Shown here piece by piece: positions 40,846-52,755 of a DNA stretch of 64,000 nt. Origin of the DNA: Mantamonas sphyraenae (Eukaryota > CRuMs > Mantamonadidae); assembly GCA_026936335.1 (NCBI GenBank), contig JAPMXV010000044.1, positions 186,001-250,000 of the forward strand. Direction: 5' to 3'. The position numbers were made by a program, and so were the translations under genes. A model generated the notes under the pieces. That model had not been told where the DNA came from and did no database searches. It saw nothing but the letters and a program-made list of their open reading frames with translations. Within the stretch, counting starts at the first letter, position 1, and every line of letters starts with the position of its first letter.

Positions 40846-43324
40846 TCACTCCTCCACCGCGGACGACGACGACGACCCACTCCCAAATGGCTGGCTCGCG
40901 TACACCGTCAGGGTAAACTCGAGGTGCACCTGCGCGTCAAACGTGGTCGGCACGATCAGGTATTTGTTGGGCGGCACCTCGGGGAAGCACACGTCCACAG
41001 ATTGGCCCGACACGTACTCGCTCTGGCCCACCACGTCGGCAGCGTCCAGGTAGTCGTCGTCCACTGCAAAGTAAAACCCAATGCCCTGCATCGTCTCTTC
41101 ATCGTTGGCCTGCGACAACACAATCACCACCCGGCACGGCTCCTCGTTCACAAATGGGAACCTAGGATTCTCTGTCCATGTCTCGTGGTTCTGGCACCCT
41201 CCGCACAGACCATCCTTCCACGCACCGTGGTACGTCATTTCGTACCCCTGCTCCGCCGCATTCAGCGCAACTGTTGCTCTGCTCTTGGCCCGCAGCTCGA
41301 ACCGCGCATCCACGTCCGCGTAAAACGTGCACGGAATGATCACATAGAACTGCTCTGGTTCCAACTGCAGCTCTGCGCTCACCACCGCCGCATTCGTGAA
41401 CGTCTCTGTGTGCACCATCTGTTCGCTGCGCACGGAAAACACTTTGGTCGGTGTGTCAGTCGCAAGCACATAGAAGCCCACATACTGCAAACCCGAATCA
41501 TCCATCGGCTCTTGTTCCAGTTCCAACACCACCTTGGCCTGTTGGTCCACAGACACGACAAACTGCGGGTTGCTGCGCCATGTACAATGGTTCATGCACC
41601 CGCCCGCAGTGCCAAACAGCCGATTCCATTTGCCCGCCATAGACACCTCGTTCGGTGCCTCAATGGGCGCCACACGCAGCTCGTGCTCCGTGTACAGCGT
41701 CAAGATGTAGTCCAGCTCCTGGTGCGGCTCAAACGTGCACGGGATCAGCACATACTTGTGCTCGGGCTCCAGCCGCACCTCTTTCGACACCTCCCGCTCG
41801 GGTGCAAACATGGAAATGGCCACAATGTCCTCGTTGCGCACAGACGACACCGGCAGCGTGTTGTCGTCCACGCGCAGCAGGTAGAACCCCAACGCCACGT
41901 CGTAGTCACTCAGGGCACGGTTCATCCGCTTGTCAGGCTGTTGCAGGCTCACAAACACCTCGGTGTCCTCCGTGTGCACGTCGATGGCGTACTGTTGGTT
42001 CTGGATCCACAGGGGCGTGTTCATGCATCCGCCTGCTTTGTCACCCTCGAACCGCTGCTCAAACACGTGCTTGTTCCACTTCTCCCCCATTTCGTCGTCG
42101 TACAGACGGCACACATACATCTTGTTGAAGACGCGAATGAAATCCGAGTAACTCATGAAGAAGGTGCCGTCGTCCTCAAAGTCAAACTTCAGCTCCGCCT
42201 TGATCTCCGGTGTCCACTCTGCAGAGCCGTCCGACCACGCTCCCGTCCACTCCTTCTGGCCCCATGGGTTGCGAATCTTCAACAGCCGCTCGCCCGTGGA
42301 CAGCGGCACCACGTCCATCACGCCGTACGCATGGTTGTACAGGATTCCGTTGCCCATGTCACTCTCCGTCACATGCTCTTCCGTCGAACGCGCACAGCCC
42401 ATGAGGAATCCTTCCTTCTCAAACTTGAGCAGCAGATTGAACAGTGTGTCGTTTTCAATCAGTGCCTGCACGTAGTCCGACTCAAACAGCAGCTTCTCTG
42501 GACTCCCTCCAGTCATGTCCACCAGTCCATGTGCCACAGAGCCTCCCTCCAGCGCCTGGTAACACCCGTGCAGCTTGGCGTATGCCTGTTGTTGCCGTTC
42601 CCCCCCCCCCCACCCACAATGGTGTCAGTGTCTCCGGTTAGTTGGCGTTGCGGACAAACGGCGGCGCGCTGTGGGGATCCCCAGCGCGTCTGCAAGCCTC
42701 ACCTTTTCCAACAGCGGCACCCACAGCTCGTTGCGCTCGTGGCAGCTCGCAAACACAAGGCTGTCCCAACTGGTCACTGGCAATCGGTCGTCCACGGTCA
42801 CTTCACGCCAGTGGCCGTCCTTGAAGAAGCGAAACGTGTAGCGCCCTTCCTGCTCGTCAGCATCCACAAACAACCGGTCCAGCAGCTCCTGCCTCGTGGC
42901 CAGCACTGTCGCACGTATCCAGCACCACAGCGTGTGAAAGCCCGCGTCCATCGTCCCTTTGTGTCAGACAACACCATCCCTGTTTCCACGTCGTGCTCCT
43001 CGCACGCACGCACGCACGCACGTGCCGCCTTGTCCTCTTTGCGCGCGAATGGAGGGAGCCCCTCCACTCCTCACACCTGGTTCACCCACACCACCACTCA
43101 CCACACAAAGCCCCCAGGAACCAACAGTCGCCCAAAGAGCCCTGCTGAACATCTGCCGACGATGCTCCATCGGCAAACAGCGTAGGCGAATCGAACAACT
43201 CCACAGGTCGCTTCCACCCCGCAAGCACTCCCACTGCAGGCCCAACCTTTTCGCCTGCAAGCACAGCTGGTGCGTCTGAATACACAGACTCGTCCGTCGC
43301 GTCAAACTCGGTGTCTGTGAACAT
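40846..43324 (-). CDS. Calpain-type cysteine protease with three C2-like (domain III) repeats
   Basis: Three exons: 43324-43102, 42905-42703 and 42585-40846, giving 721 aa. The catalytic Cys is in QQGSLGDCWFLGALC, next to the first splice. His is in ILYNHAYGVMDV and Asn in LLKIRNPWGQKEW, so the triad is complete. The exon-2 block REVTVDDRLPVTSWDSLVFA and LWVPLLEKAYAKLHGCYQAL are calpain family signatures. After the protease come three tandem beta-sandwich repeats marked by GGCMNTPLWIQNQQY, GGCMNHCTWRSNPQF and GGCQNHETWTENPRF. There is no penta-EF-hand and no MIT domain. The repeat pattern resembles PalB/calpain-7-like and other atypical calpains. It starts 39 bp downstream of the UBX gene's stop. 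Confidence 0.88.
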
Positions 43325-43363
43325 CGGGAGTTGGCTTCACCTGCGTCCCCAGTGTACATTCAT

Positions 43364-45202
43364 TCACCTTTTGTCGTTCCCACCAAACGCTGTCGAGTTG
43401 CCATTGTCATACGAATTCCCGCCGCCGCCACGTCGTTCCCCTTGGCCACCAAACGACGAGAAGCCATGCACGTTGCCTCGTGCGCCGGCTCCTTTCCGCG
43501 ACACCCCTCCTCCACTGCCCCCCAGCGACGCCACGTTGCCGTTCTGACGCACACCACGCCCGCCTGCCCCACTGCGCCCTTTTCCTTGTCCCTGGCCTTG
43601 TGCTTGGCCCTGTGGCTGATTCAATGTCCCCTCGCGGCCGCGTTCCCGCATCAGCCGCTCCAGTTTCAGGTTGGGCCCGTACTGCCACCATCCCTCGCCC
43701 GGAATCGGCTTTGTCGGATCCTCCTCGTCGTTTCGCTTTCCCCCGTGGCCCTCTTCCGCATCCTCTTTGCCTTTGCTGCTCCCGAGGCCGCCGAATGTCT
43801 GCACTCGCGCTCCGAATTTGGGCTGCTTACGTTTGCTCGGAGTGTACGTCACCGACTTACTGCTGTTGCTACTGTTGCTTCCTTTGTCACCCCCCTTGTT
43901 GAATGGATTGAGCCATCCCAGCCACGACGACACTCCACTGCTGCTGCTGCTGCTGCTGCTTCCTCCTCCCACTGCGCCCCCTCCGCCCATGTAACTCGCC
44001 ACATTGCTCTCTCTCTCTCCAGTTGATCCATATGCGCGCTCCCCCGCCTCCCCATGTTCCTCCGCCATTGCCATCGTCGGGCCAACGTACGTGGTTGCCT
44101 CCATCGCCTTCAGAACCATACGCCCTCCAGGCACCAAATCCAGCTGCTCCAGTGTCATCTCGCTGTCTCCAGCACCCAAGTCTCGTGGTGGGAATCCGTA
44201 CGCCAGCACGTACGACACGGGGCCGTCCGTCCGATTGGTTGCCAGCCAGGACTCCACCTGTTTCACCGTCGTTTCCGGTACAAATGTGTGGTACAGCGTC
44301 TGGCCGTTTGTCAACTGGAATCCAATCTCTGTGGATGCGTGCACATGTGCCTGTGCCGTACTCTTGGCTGCAGGGGGCGGTGGCGGAACACCTCTGCTGG
44401 TACGGCCCGTTCGTTCGCTTGCCCCGTGCCTCTCCTTGTTCGACTGTTGCCACTGCTTGTCCATCTCCTGCTTCCGCTGCTTCCTTTCTTTGTCTTCTTC
44501 CTTTGCCGATTGTCGTGCAAACTGTCTGCTGCTGCGTTGCGTGTTGTTGCTCGCAACCTGCTTGCCGCCTGCCCCTGCAGCCCGGTTCGCCCCTGCTGTG
44601 CGTCCCTTCCCCTCTGCACCTTTTGTTTGAGCTTGGGAGGTCCCAGGCGTCCGTTTGCCCTGCTCCCCGCCTTGACGTGGCACGCGCGGCGGCTTTCCGC
44701 TTCCCGCCGTAACCCCGGGGTTTGTCGAGTCGGTTTCCACACTTCTCTTTCCTGCGTTCCCCATGCCATGCTGCAATTCTGCGCTCTGTGTCTGCGACTG
44801 TGCCTGCGCCTGTGCCTGTTGCTGCTGTGCAAGCATTTGCATCAGCTGCGCACTCATGATCCACTGATGGCGCCGCTCCGCAGCAGCCGCCAGACCGGCA
44901 CGCACCTTGTCCACGCTCACAGGCGCCGTTACAAAGCCCATTGAGTCCATGTTGGGCGCCACAAAGTACACAATGGGCAGGATGCTTACGTCGTGGCTGC
45001 GTTTGAACACGTTGCAGTCCTCAGAGCCCACAAGCAGCTCCAGGTTGATCGTCTCCTGCATCCCCGCAACCACCTCTTTGTCTTCCCACATCCCTTCCAG
45101 CTCCTCCTCCTCCTCCTCTCCCTTGACCACCACCATTAGCGGTCGTGCCTCGCTTTGCGCCCGCTCCATCGCCTCTGCAAGACTGCCTTGGAAGAAGGAC
45201 AT
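43364..45202 (-). CDS. UBX-domain protein with thioredoxin-like N-terminus (UBXN4-like)
   Basis: A single exon; the start at 45202 gives MSFFQGSLAEAMERAQSEAR, matching the first strand of the UBXN4/erasin thioredoxin-like domain, for 612 aa. This domain ends near residue 110. A Gln/Ala-rich and basic helical linker follows. The UBX domain (about 290-370) is recognised from STEIGFQLTNGQTLYHTF, the FPPRDL-type loop (AYGFPPRDLG) that contacts p97/Cdc48, and LVPGGRMVLK. The C-terminus is Gly/Ser/Gln-rich, without an obvious membrane hairpin. Expected role: p97 recruitment in ER-associated degradation. Additional coding sequence upstream in frame is probably untranslated. Confidence 0.85.
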   Translation of the reverse strand: MSFFQGSLAEAMERAQSEARPLMVVVKGEEEEEELEGMWEDKEVVAGMQETINLELLVGSEDCNVFKRSHDVSILPIVYFVAPNMDSMGFVTAPVSVDKVRAGLAAAAERRHQWIMSAQLMQMLAQQQQAQAQAQSQTQSAELQHGMGNAGKRSVETDSTNPGVTAGSGKPPRVPRQGGEQGKRTPGTSQAQTKGAEGKGRTAGANRAAGAGGKQVASNNTQRSSRQFARQSAKEEDKERKQRKQEMDKQWQQSNKERHGASERTGRTSRGVPPPPPAAKSTAQAHVHASTEIGFQLTNGQTLYHTFVPETTVKQVESWLATNRTDGPVSYVLAYGFPPRDLGAGDSEMTLEQLDLVPGGRMVLKAMEATTYVGPTMAMAEEHGEAGERAYGSTGERESNVASYMGGGGAVGGGSSSSSSSSGVSSWLGWLNPFNKGGDKGSNSSNSSKSVTYTPSKRKQPKFGARVQTFGGLGSSKGKEDAEEGHGGKRNDEEDPTKPIPGEGWWQYGPNLKLERLMRERGREGTLNQPQGQAQGQGQGKGRSGAGGRGVRQNGNVASLGGSGGGVSRKGAGARGNVHGFSSFGGQGERRGGGGNSYDNGNSTAFGGNDKR

Positions 45203-45478
45203 GCTCGTCGTTGCTGTGGGCCATGCTGCGCCCCGCAGCCACTCCCTGCAACCGCCTACCCAATCCACCTTGCATGAACAGCCTACACACTTCCTTGTCC
45301 GATGTCGTTTCTGCACTCTGCACAATCGGATTGCGAGCTGGAGAAATGTGAATTTTTGATTTGCTTCTTGCTCTCTTTCTTGCTCATCTGCAGGTTTGAC
45401 AATGTCTGTGAGTGACGACAGCAAAGATGGCCCCTTCCGTTTGCTGTTGGCCGCCACACAATTTGTGCCTTCCATTGT

Positions 45479-46532
45479 TCACTGCGATTCGGCCAGCGCG
45501 TCCACGACACTCCTCGCGTTCTGAAGCTGGAAACCCGTGTATGCCTCGAAAAACACCTCAAACAACACCTTCATCACTTCGCCCGCAGCGAGCATGGTGA
45601 TCATTCTGTGTGTGCGGCGATCGTGTCAGCATGTCGGACGCATATCCGGTCCGGAATCCTCGCACCCATTTCGGCGAGTTTCCCGCCACCGCTTCCCTGC
45701 ACCGCCTCCCGGTCGCATCCGCATGCCCAAACTTACGACAATGTGAATGTCATGCCCCTGTGCAAATGCTCTTCCTCCACACCCCAGTTGCGCAAGCCGT
45801 TCTGCATCACTGTCGATGAGAGGATCGAAAACACCACCACCCAAACTTTGTGCAGGTAACCCATAACCACAAGGAACCCGATGCTCGGGATCAGCGGCAT
45901 CATCATGCACAACAACAACAGGTACCACAGGTTCTTTGGCCTCTTGATCCATCGCTGGAAGCGCTCACCCACTGAGGTGTGTCGTATGTGTGCCGTGTTA
46001 GCAAGCATTTTCTCGCTGCGCCGAAAAGAGGACGGTGGAAAACGGGGGAAGCGTTTCGTCAACGACGCAAACCACCATCCTCCTCTCCCTGGTCTCTGGC
46101 AACTACCCGGACCCTTGCCAACCTACTAGGCATCGAGATTTTGTAGTCTGCACCACAGATTTCGCATTTGACGCCCGTCATCTTCAGCGTGCCCGTGCTG
46201 CGCTCAATCCACGTCCACAGGCATTCGGCGTGCACAAACTGCAGCGACCCCTTGCACTCACACGGCGACAGAAACTCGCCTGCCCCTCCATCCTCCAGAC
46301 AAATGCGGCATGCTTCCATACCCAGCGCCTCTGAGCCCTTGCTGTCCTCCATGGCCAGCGCGCGAACCAATTGTTCGTCGCTTGGCTCTGGGCTGCCTGA
46401 ACGCGACGACGACGATGACGATGACGATGATGACGACGACAGCTCAACTGCCTCTACCTCTGCCATGTCATCTGCTTCTCCATCTCCTTCCACGTTGTGA
46501 ATTCCTACAGGTCTCCTCCCTCCAGCAGACAT
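45479..46532 (-). CDS. RINGv (MARCH-type) membrane E3 ubiquitin ligase
   Basis: Three exons: 46532-46127, 45971-45737 and 45605-45479, giving 255 aa. The RINGv finger (C4HC3) is complete: CRICLEDGGAGEFLSPCECK, QFVHAECLWTWIE, then VKCEICGADYKI. The phase-1 splice leads into GERFQRWIKRPKNLWYLLLL, and the hydrophobic segments NLWYLLLLCMMMPLIPSIGF and LHKVWVVVFSILSSTV are predicted membrane spans. The last exon adds MITMLAAGEVMKVLFEVFFE and a short tail. N-terminal 90 residues are acidic with a Ser run. Family members ubiquitinate membrane proteins for endocytosis or ERAD. It is divergent from the EME1-like gene, 78 bp between ATGs. Confidence 0.88.
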
Positions 46533-46610
46533 GGCGTTGTTGTTTTCCTTGCCTCTGTCGACGCTTGCCCTCCCAACCAAACCACCTTCTCTGCTTGTGT
46601 TCCTGTCACC

Positions 46611-48581
46611 ATGTCCTCGTCATTGCTCATTGAACTCAGCGACAGCGACAACGACAGCGACAACGACAGCGACAGCGGAAGTGCGAGCGACGATTCGGTC
46701 GACGATGTCCTTGCCATCATCGACACCATCGGCAAGCTTCCGAGCACACGTGTTCTTGCCACATCATCATACAGCACTCCACAGACGCGTCACAGTCCGC
46801 TTAGACCCCGGTCGCACCATGCGCAGGCAAGCACGTCAGCACAGTCCAGGTCCTCGGGACGCAGCACTGATCACCACTCTCCCCGCCGCGCCGTCTCCTC
46901 GCTGCACAGGACGACAGAGATGCATTTGCCAAACACGCCTGTCTCCCAACGTAGTCTCACCCCAGGCATCGACTCACCAAAGGATGCTATGCGTCACCGC
47001 AAGCGGGCCGAGTTTGAGACGGTATATCGTGTTGGGCCGGCACGCAAGCGTATGCGCATTGTTTTCGACCCAACCATGTATCCAGATGACGTCGAACGTC
47101 GCTCCCAACCCACACGCACCACGTCCCCCTCTGCCTCTTCCTCCGCTTCCTCCGTGCAGCGGCCCGTGCAACGCCCTTCCCCCTCAGCCCACCGCTATCA
47201 AGGCCTCAGCGACGAGCAGGTCACCAACCACCTACGCAACGAACTCGCTGTGATGCATGAACTCTTCTCCGACAGCAACACGTCATGGAATCGGCGCACC
47301 CCGCCACGAACAAACCGCAACAACAACGACAAAGGCAAGCAACCGCGCATCGTGTCTCCTACCTCTCCCCATTCACAATCATCAACGTCCTCTGTCGAGC
47401 TGTTCTCCGTTTCCCCCATGAGAAGCACCACGACCAAAAGAACAACCTCCACCGCCACAGCCGCCATCACGACTTCGCGAGCAACATTGACAACGACAAC
47501 AACAACAACAACCAGCACATCAAGTACCTCCTCATCCTCATCCTCATCCTCATCCTCATCTTCATCCTCATCCTCATCCTCATCCTCATCCTCATCCTCA
47601 GTCTCGGCACGATCACAACCGAGATCAGTGTCCAGCTCGTCCAAACAGACCCAACACAGGTCCACATCCAAGGACCATATCCAAGTCGTGTCTCCCGACA
47701 CAGACTTGTTTCAGCAAGTGTACAGCGCCTGGCTGCGCAACCAGAGCGAACTCGACGACGCGCGGGGCAAACTCTCCACACGCTCCTCCTGGTCCTTTCG
47801 CTCACCCAGCAGCCAAATGGTCACCTCCCGCACAGAAAGCGATACCTTCCTTCTCACATTTCGTCGCCATCTTGGAGGCCAGCCCTTCTCTACCCGCGAG
47901 TGGATCGTAGAAAAGCCTGTGGTGTGGGTGCTCCCCATCCGCGACGCCCTCCAGTATTACGACACAGATACCATGGGCGACAACATCAGTGACATCCTCT
48001 CCAGTCTCTCCATACGCAACGAGGAGCTCCTCATCATCATTGTCGGCCTCCAGTCCCACGCCCTTCGCCACGACAACCACGCCCCGCGGGACATCGACGC
48101 CCTCCAACACCACCGAACACGCACACACATCCACCAGCTCCCAGACTTTGTTCGCTTCTCCTTCAAGGTCAAAGTTCTGTGCGCCGAGACCTACGACGAG
48201 GTCGGCCTTCGCCTTTGCAGCATCACAAAGGTCCTTTCCAAGGACCATGAAGCCTACACTCCTGTGCCCATCCTTGGTCGCGACACAGAGACTTCCATTC
48301 GCAACAGCACCGCCTTGCGCCCCATGCAAGTCCTCAGCAAGATGCTCGTCACTGCCCGTGGCGTCACCGCACGCTCCATGGAGGCCATCGCCAACTCTTC
48401 CGACCCTGTCTATACCTTTCGCGAGTTGATGCACATCCTCACCCAAGCACGCAACCAGAACAACCAATCGGGCTCCTCACTCCTCCTCCACAACCTCTAC
48501 GGATGGAACAAACCCTCCTCCCAGCGCATCCACCGCATTCTCCTCGCACGTGATCCTATGGATGAGCCTCAAAAATCATGA
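46611..48581 (+). CDS. EME1/Mms4-like subunit of a structure-specific endonuclease
   Basis: A single exon of 656 aa starting MSSSLLIELSDSDNDSDNDS, a SIM-like acidic start (LLIELSDSD). The first 390 residues are low-complexity with Ser and Thr runs. From about 430 the sequence is globular: LLIIIVGLQSHALRHDNH resembles the degenerate ERCC4 nuclease core of EME1. VRFSFKVKVLCAETYDEVGL followed by RLCSITKVLSKDHEAY matches the EME1 strand-helix block near the Mus81-binding region. LVTARGVTARSMEAIANS is the C-terminal (HhH)2 helix. The ERCC4 catalytic motif is absent, as expected for the non-catalytic partner of MUS81. The stop is 10 bp from the convergent kelch-gene stop. Confidence 0.68.
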   Translation: MSSSLLIELSDSDNDSDNDSDSGSASDDSVDDVLAIIDTIGKLPSTRVLATSSYSTPQTRHSPLRPRSHHAQASTSAQSRSSGRSTDHHSPRRAVSSLHRTTEMHLPNTPVSQRSLTPGIDSPKDAMRHRKRAEFETVYRVGPARKRMRIVFDPTMYPDDVERRSQPTRTTSPSASSSASSVQRPVQRPSPSAHRYQGLSDEQVTNHLRNELAVMHELFSDSNTSWNRRTPPRTNRNNNDKGKQPRIVSPTSPHSQSSTSSVELFSVSPMRSTTTKRTTSTATAAITTSRATLTTTTTTTTSTSSTSSSSSSSSSSSSSSSSSSSSSSSSVSARSQPRSVSSSSKQTQHRSTSKDHIQVVSPDTDLFQQVYSAWLRNQSELDDARGKLSTRSSWSFRSPSSQMVTSRTESDTFLLTFRRHLGGQPFSTREWIVEKPVVWVLPIRDALQYYDTDTMGDNISDILSSLSIRNEELLIIIVGLQSHALRHDNHAPRDIDALQHHRTRTHIHQLPDFVRFSFKVKVLCAETYDEVGLRLCSITKVLSKDHEAYTPVPILGRDTETSIRNSTALRPMQVLSKMLVTARGVTARSMEAIANSSDPVYTFRELMHILTQARNQNNQSGSSLLLHNLYGWNKPSSQRIHRILLARDPMDEPQKS

Positions 48582-48591
48582 TTCATTCTCC

Positions 48592-51061
48592 TCACAGATG
48601 GTCCACCGCCTTGCCAAACTCCAGCAGCTCCTCTTCCAGCACCTCCAGCAGCGTTTCGCCTTCCTGCAGAAACTGCTCCGGATGCGCCACATCGAACAAC
48701 AGCGAGTCCATCATCTGCTTGCTCCCGGCCATTGTTTCCATCTTGTCCTTCATCTTCAGGATTCCGTTCTTCAGCGCCTCCTCCTCCTCCATCCGTGTCA
48801 TGCGCATGGACGTCACTTCGTCCTTCACCTTTGCCAGTGCACTCTGCGCCTCCCCCAGCCTCTGTCGCAACGTCTCCTCCTCACTCCGCAGGTACTCCAC
48901 TTCTGTTTCGACGCTCTTCACAGCTAGCATCCCATGTCTCGCCTCCTCTTCCGCAATCCCGGCCTCCTCCTTCAGCTTCCTCTTCTTTGCCCGCTTCTTC
49001 TCCAGCTTTGCCTCCAGGCTCCTCACCTGCTCCCTAATCCTGCCAATTTCCATCTCTACACGTGCATACTCGTCGTTCTTGAACTGCGCCAGCTTTGCGG
49101 TGACCCCCGCCTTTTCGCTTTCCAACCGGCTGCGATCAGCGTGTGCTCCATCCAGCGCACTCTTCACCTCATCCAGCTCTCCTTGCAGAGCATCCACCTC
49201 CTCCTGATCTTCCTTGCTTACACCTTGCTGCTTGCTCGCTAGCTCCAGAATCTCCTTGTTCACCGCATCAACCTGTGCGGTGTTTTCTGCTCGCCTCCGC
49301 TTCAACTCCTGCTTCATCGCTTCGATTTCACCGTCCTTTGCAATCATTTCCTCCTCGTGCAGCTCTTGCCGTTCCAGGAGCTCCTCTTTCAGTTCAAGAA
49401 CCTCCAGCTCGGCTGTTTCGAGCTCCATCGCAAGCTGCTGCTGACGCGCTTTGTCAAAGTGTGCGCTGGTCTGCTCCTTTTGCGCCACTGTCTGTGCATG
49501 CGACAGACTTGCTTCTGCCTTTTGCCGCTTCTCCTCTGCTATCCGGTGCTCCTGCTCCAAAGCAGCCAGTGCGTCTTGCTGAACTCGCACACTGTCTGCC
49601 AGCTCCTCCCTTGCTCCTTCCTCCTTCACCGCTTCCCGTTCTGCTGCTGCTGCTGCCTCCTCTAAAGCGGCTGCACGAGCTTCCAGCTCCTCCAGCCCAT
49701 TGTCTTTGCTGAACGGTCCATCTGCGACCACGGCCTCCTGGACGGCTGGCTTTGGCTCGGGTTCAACAACAGCAACAGGTTCGGGCTCAGGTTCAGGTTC
49801 AGGTTCGGGTTCGGGTTCAGGTTCGGGCTCAGGTTCAGGTTCAGGTTCGGGTTCGGGCTCGGGTTCGGGTTCGGGTTCAGGTTCAGGTTCAGGTTCGGGT
49901 TCCAGTGCGCTTGTCAATTCACCACCACTACTGCTCCCACTACTGCTCCCGCTGCTGCTCCCACTACTGCTCCCGCTGCTGCTCCCAACAACCCCTTCGG
50001 GCAATTCCACAAGCTTGGCGTTGTCGCTGGCAAACTGGAACATGGTGTTGCAATCGCCCGACGCAGTCGATCCTCCCAACAAGAACGCTCGCTTGCCAGC
50101 TTGCACATAAGAGGCGTCCCCTCGTTCCTCAGGCCACATAAAGCCGCCCTTTGTGCTGTTGCCGCCGTCGACGCGTCCGTCCACCTGCTTCCAGGCCATG
50201 CTCTCCATATCCAACACCGCCAATTGGTTGCACAGTCCATCACTCGTGTATCCGCCAAAGAAAAACACAAACGAGTCCTTGACGACGGAGCGGTGGCCCC
50301 AGCGGCCTGCGGGTGCGTTTCCGCTGACTTGTGGCGTTGTCCACTGCAGTGAATCGGTGTCAAACAGATGGAGGTCGTTCAAAGCTTCCCCAGATGCGTC
50401 TTGGCCTCCAAACAGAACCAGTTGCGTGCCCATGGATGCTGTGCTGTGGCCAAAGCGAGGCGAAGGTGCGTTGTCCAAGCCCACCTGGGTCCACGAGTTG
50501 CGCTTGGTGTCCAGCACGTGCATGTCGTTCAAGACACCATCTTCGTTCTTGCCACCAAACTGCGTGGGGTGTGCGGGGAAACCGTGCAAGAAACTGTGTG
50601 AGCGACGAGAGGGTTCGGGATGCGCTAGCGTGGCCGAAATTGCTTACCAGGCAGGCATACTGGTCATTGACCAGGTCGCAGGAGTGGAAATAGCGTCCTG
50701 TGGGCGGGCTGCCGGTGAGACGTGGGCGCTGCCACACGAGTTTGGCCAAATCGAGCACGGCCACGTCTTGCTTGATGTCTCCGCTTTCGTCGACGCCAAA
50801 AAACACAAACCAGCGGCTGGGAGCCACCAACACGGCTGCATGGCCAAACCGCGGCTCCGGGGGTGACCCTTTCACATCCGGAGCCATCCATGCCATCAGT
50901 CCCGCGCACGAAAGCTGGTGGACGTCGCTGTGTGCCACGCCGCCCACGTTGCCACCGTACACAAACATCTTGTTGTCAAAGAACACCGCCGTGTGTGCAT
51001 GACATGCTGCGGGTCCCTTGCCCCGCACCTTGGTCAGTGTCCAGGGCGACTTTGTGGACAT
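48592..51061 (-). CDS. Kelch-repeat and coiled-coil protein with Glu-Pro repeat hinge
   Basis: Two exons, 51061-50648 and 50559-48592, giving 793 aa; the join restores [20 protein letters not shown]. The N-terminal 300 residues form a kelch propeller with blades such as [39 protein letters not shown] and [21 protein letters not shown] Ser/Gly linker and an (Glu-Pro)n stretch of about 40 residues follow. The C-terminal half is a continuous coiled coil rich in Glu, Leu and Lys. Propeller plus long coiled coil recalls LZTR/kelch cytoskeletal or Golgi tethering proteins and the tea1-like polarity family of fungi. Function is not determined. Confidence 0.85.
49777..49901 (-). repeat. Hexanucleotide repeat encoding (Glu-Pro)n
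   Basis: About twenty degenerate hexamers, GAACCC/GAACCT/GAGCCC/GAGCCT on the minus strand, encode an uninterrupted Glu-Pro run in the kelch/coiled-coil gene. Both Glu and Pro codons vary, so the protein repeat appears to be maintained by selection as well as by slippage. Confidence 0.85.
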
Positions 51062-51119
51062 GCTGAATCAACAACGACAACGACAAACCAGTCCTTTGTT
51101 TGCTTCCACCGGCGCCTCC

Positions 51120-52711
51120 TCACTCATCCTTGCCCCAGCGCAGGCCATGGCGCTCAAAGTGGCGCTTAACGTGCTCACGCACAAAGATGGCGCCTTCCAA
51201 CTCGGTGGCGGTGGTACGCAGCGCATCTGGAACGAATTCTCCGTTCAGTGCAGCCGCACCCACCATCATCGATTGATGAAAGTCATGCACAGGCAAAGTT
51301 GGCTCATCATGCATGCGTGCGGTCCACACGCGTGCCAGCTCGTGCTCCGGCGCCTTCATCGGCAGATCCTTGCGCGGGCTGCTGCGCTTTGTCAGCAGCT
51401 TGGCAAACGAGCCAGCCCAGCAGTCGCGTGCCGTCAGACAACCCGAAATGTTGAAAATGTCCTTGATCGTAGCCAGCACCGAGGAGTGGGTGTACTGCGA
51501 CGTCGACTTGGGGCCCTCGGGCTTGTGCACCACCTGGTGGTCCAGCATGGGCGAAATCAGCAGGCTGGGCACACGCACACCAAGCCGATCAAACTTAAAG
51601 TCAAATTCCTTGCCCACAATGTTGTCCGGCGAAGGAACGCCTTCCGTGGGCGGCGGCACGTGGTCGTACAGGCCTCCATGCTCATCAAACGTCACAATCA
51701 ACAGCGTCTCCTCCCACACAGGTGAGCCGCGCAGAGCGTCGTAGATCTGTTTGATAAACTGCTCGCCAGCAGTCACACTGTGCTGCGGCGGGTGCATGTC
51801 TGTCGACGGCGAGCCCGGGATCGAAAAGAACCGCGGCTCGATGTACGTCACCTGCGGCAGGTTGCCTGCGGCTGCGTCGCTAAGGAAGGTCTCGAAGCTA
51901 CGGAAGTTGCTCAGTGAGTTGACGTTGCGCATGTCGTCGTAGAACATGATCGTCGAAATGTCGTCCGCGCAGTAGATGCGGTACGACACGTTGTGCTGCT
52001 CCAGAAAGTGATACATGCTCTCCTGCGGGAAGCCTTGCACATACTCCACGTCGTCGGGGTTGTCCACCCAGCCGTGTGACGACGAGCTGTGCAGAAACAT
52101 ACGGTTCACCTCAGTTGGGCCCGGGTGTCCTGCATGCCACGCGTCCACCACCGCAAAGTTCTTGGCCAGAAACTCCAGCACCGGAATGTTCTCCACAGGC
52201 TGGCACGCCATCACCTGCTCAACGTGCGTGCGGTTCTTGTCCGTCATGGCCTGGTTCCACACAAACCCGTCCATTTTGGCTGCCCCGGACACTTTGGGCT
52301 GTCCGTACGCCTCATGCAGTGTCGACATGAAGCTGTGTCCTGCGTTTGGCGTGTCGTAGTCCGAGCCATGGTTCGACACACGTACTACGCCGCTGCTTTC
52401 GTTGCCCGGAATCCACGTGTTGAACTCGTCTCCCGTGATCCCATCCAGGTCCGGAATTTCACTCTTGAGGTATCCTGAGTGTGGTTTATGTGCATCCGTG
52501 TTAAATTCAAAGTCCTATGCTGCCTCTGTGAACCGTGCTCGCGCGTTTGATTGCACCACAAGCCTCCCGTTTTTTTTCCTTCTCCCCACCTACCCAGCAG
52601 GTGGTCGAACGACCGGTTCTCGTCCATCATGAACACAACATGTTTGATAGGCGACGCATGCGCCACCATCATCACAAAGAACAAGCATAGGGTGACCGTT
52701 TGCGAACGCAT
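51120..52711 (-). CDS. Secreted phosphoesterase-family enzyme (phospholipase C/acid phosphatase type)
   Basis: Two exons, 52711-52594 and 52474-51120, giving 490 aa. Exon 1 encodes a signal peptide (MRSQTVTLCLFFVMMVAHAS) and the first metal motif, IKHVVFMMDENRSFDHLLG, the phosphoesterase-family ENRSFDH site. The G|GA join continues YLKSEIPDLDGIT. Further signatures are GPTEVNRMFLHSSSSHG, DMHPPQHSVTAGEQFIKQIY, and LLIVTFDEHGGLYDHVPPP, the second metal-binding block. This is the PF04185-type family: non-specific phospholipase C of plants and bacteria, and acid phosphatases. The substrate cannot be decided here. Secretion or lysosomal delivery is expected. It is tightly spaced between the kelch and SLC19 genes on the same strand. 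Confidence 0.9.
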
Positions 52712-52755
52712 TGTGCTTTATGTTTGAGTGTGCCGTCGCAAGCGTGCCAGCACTC

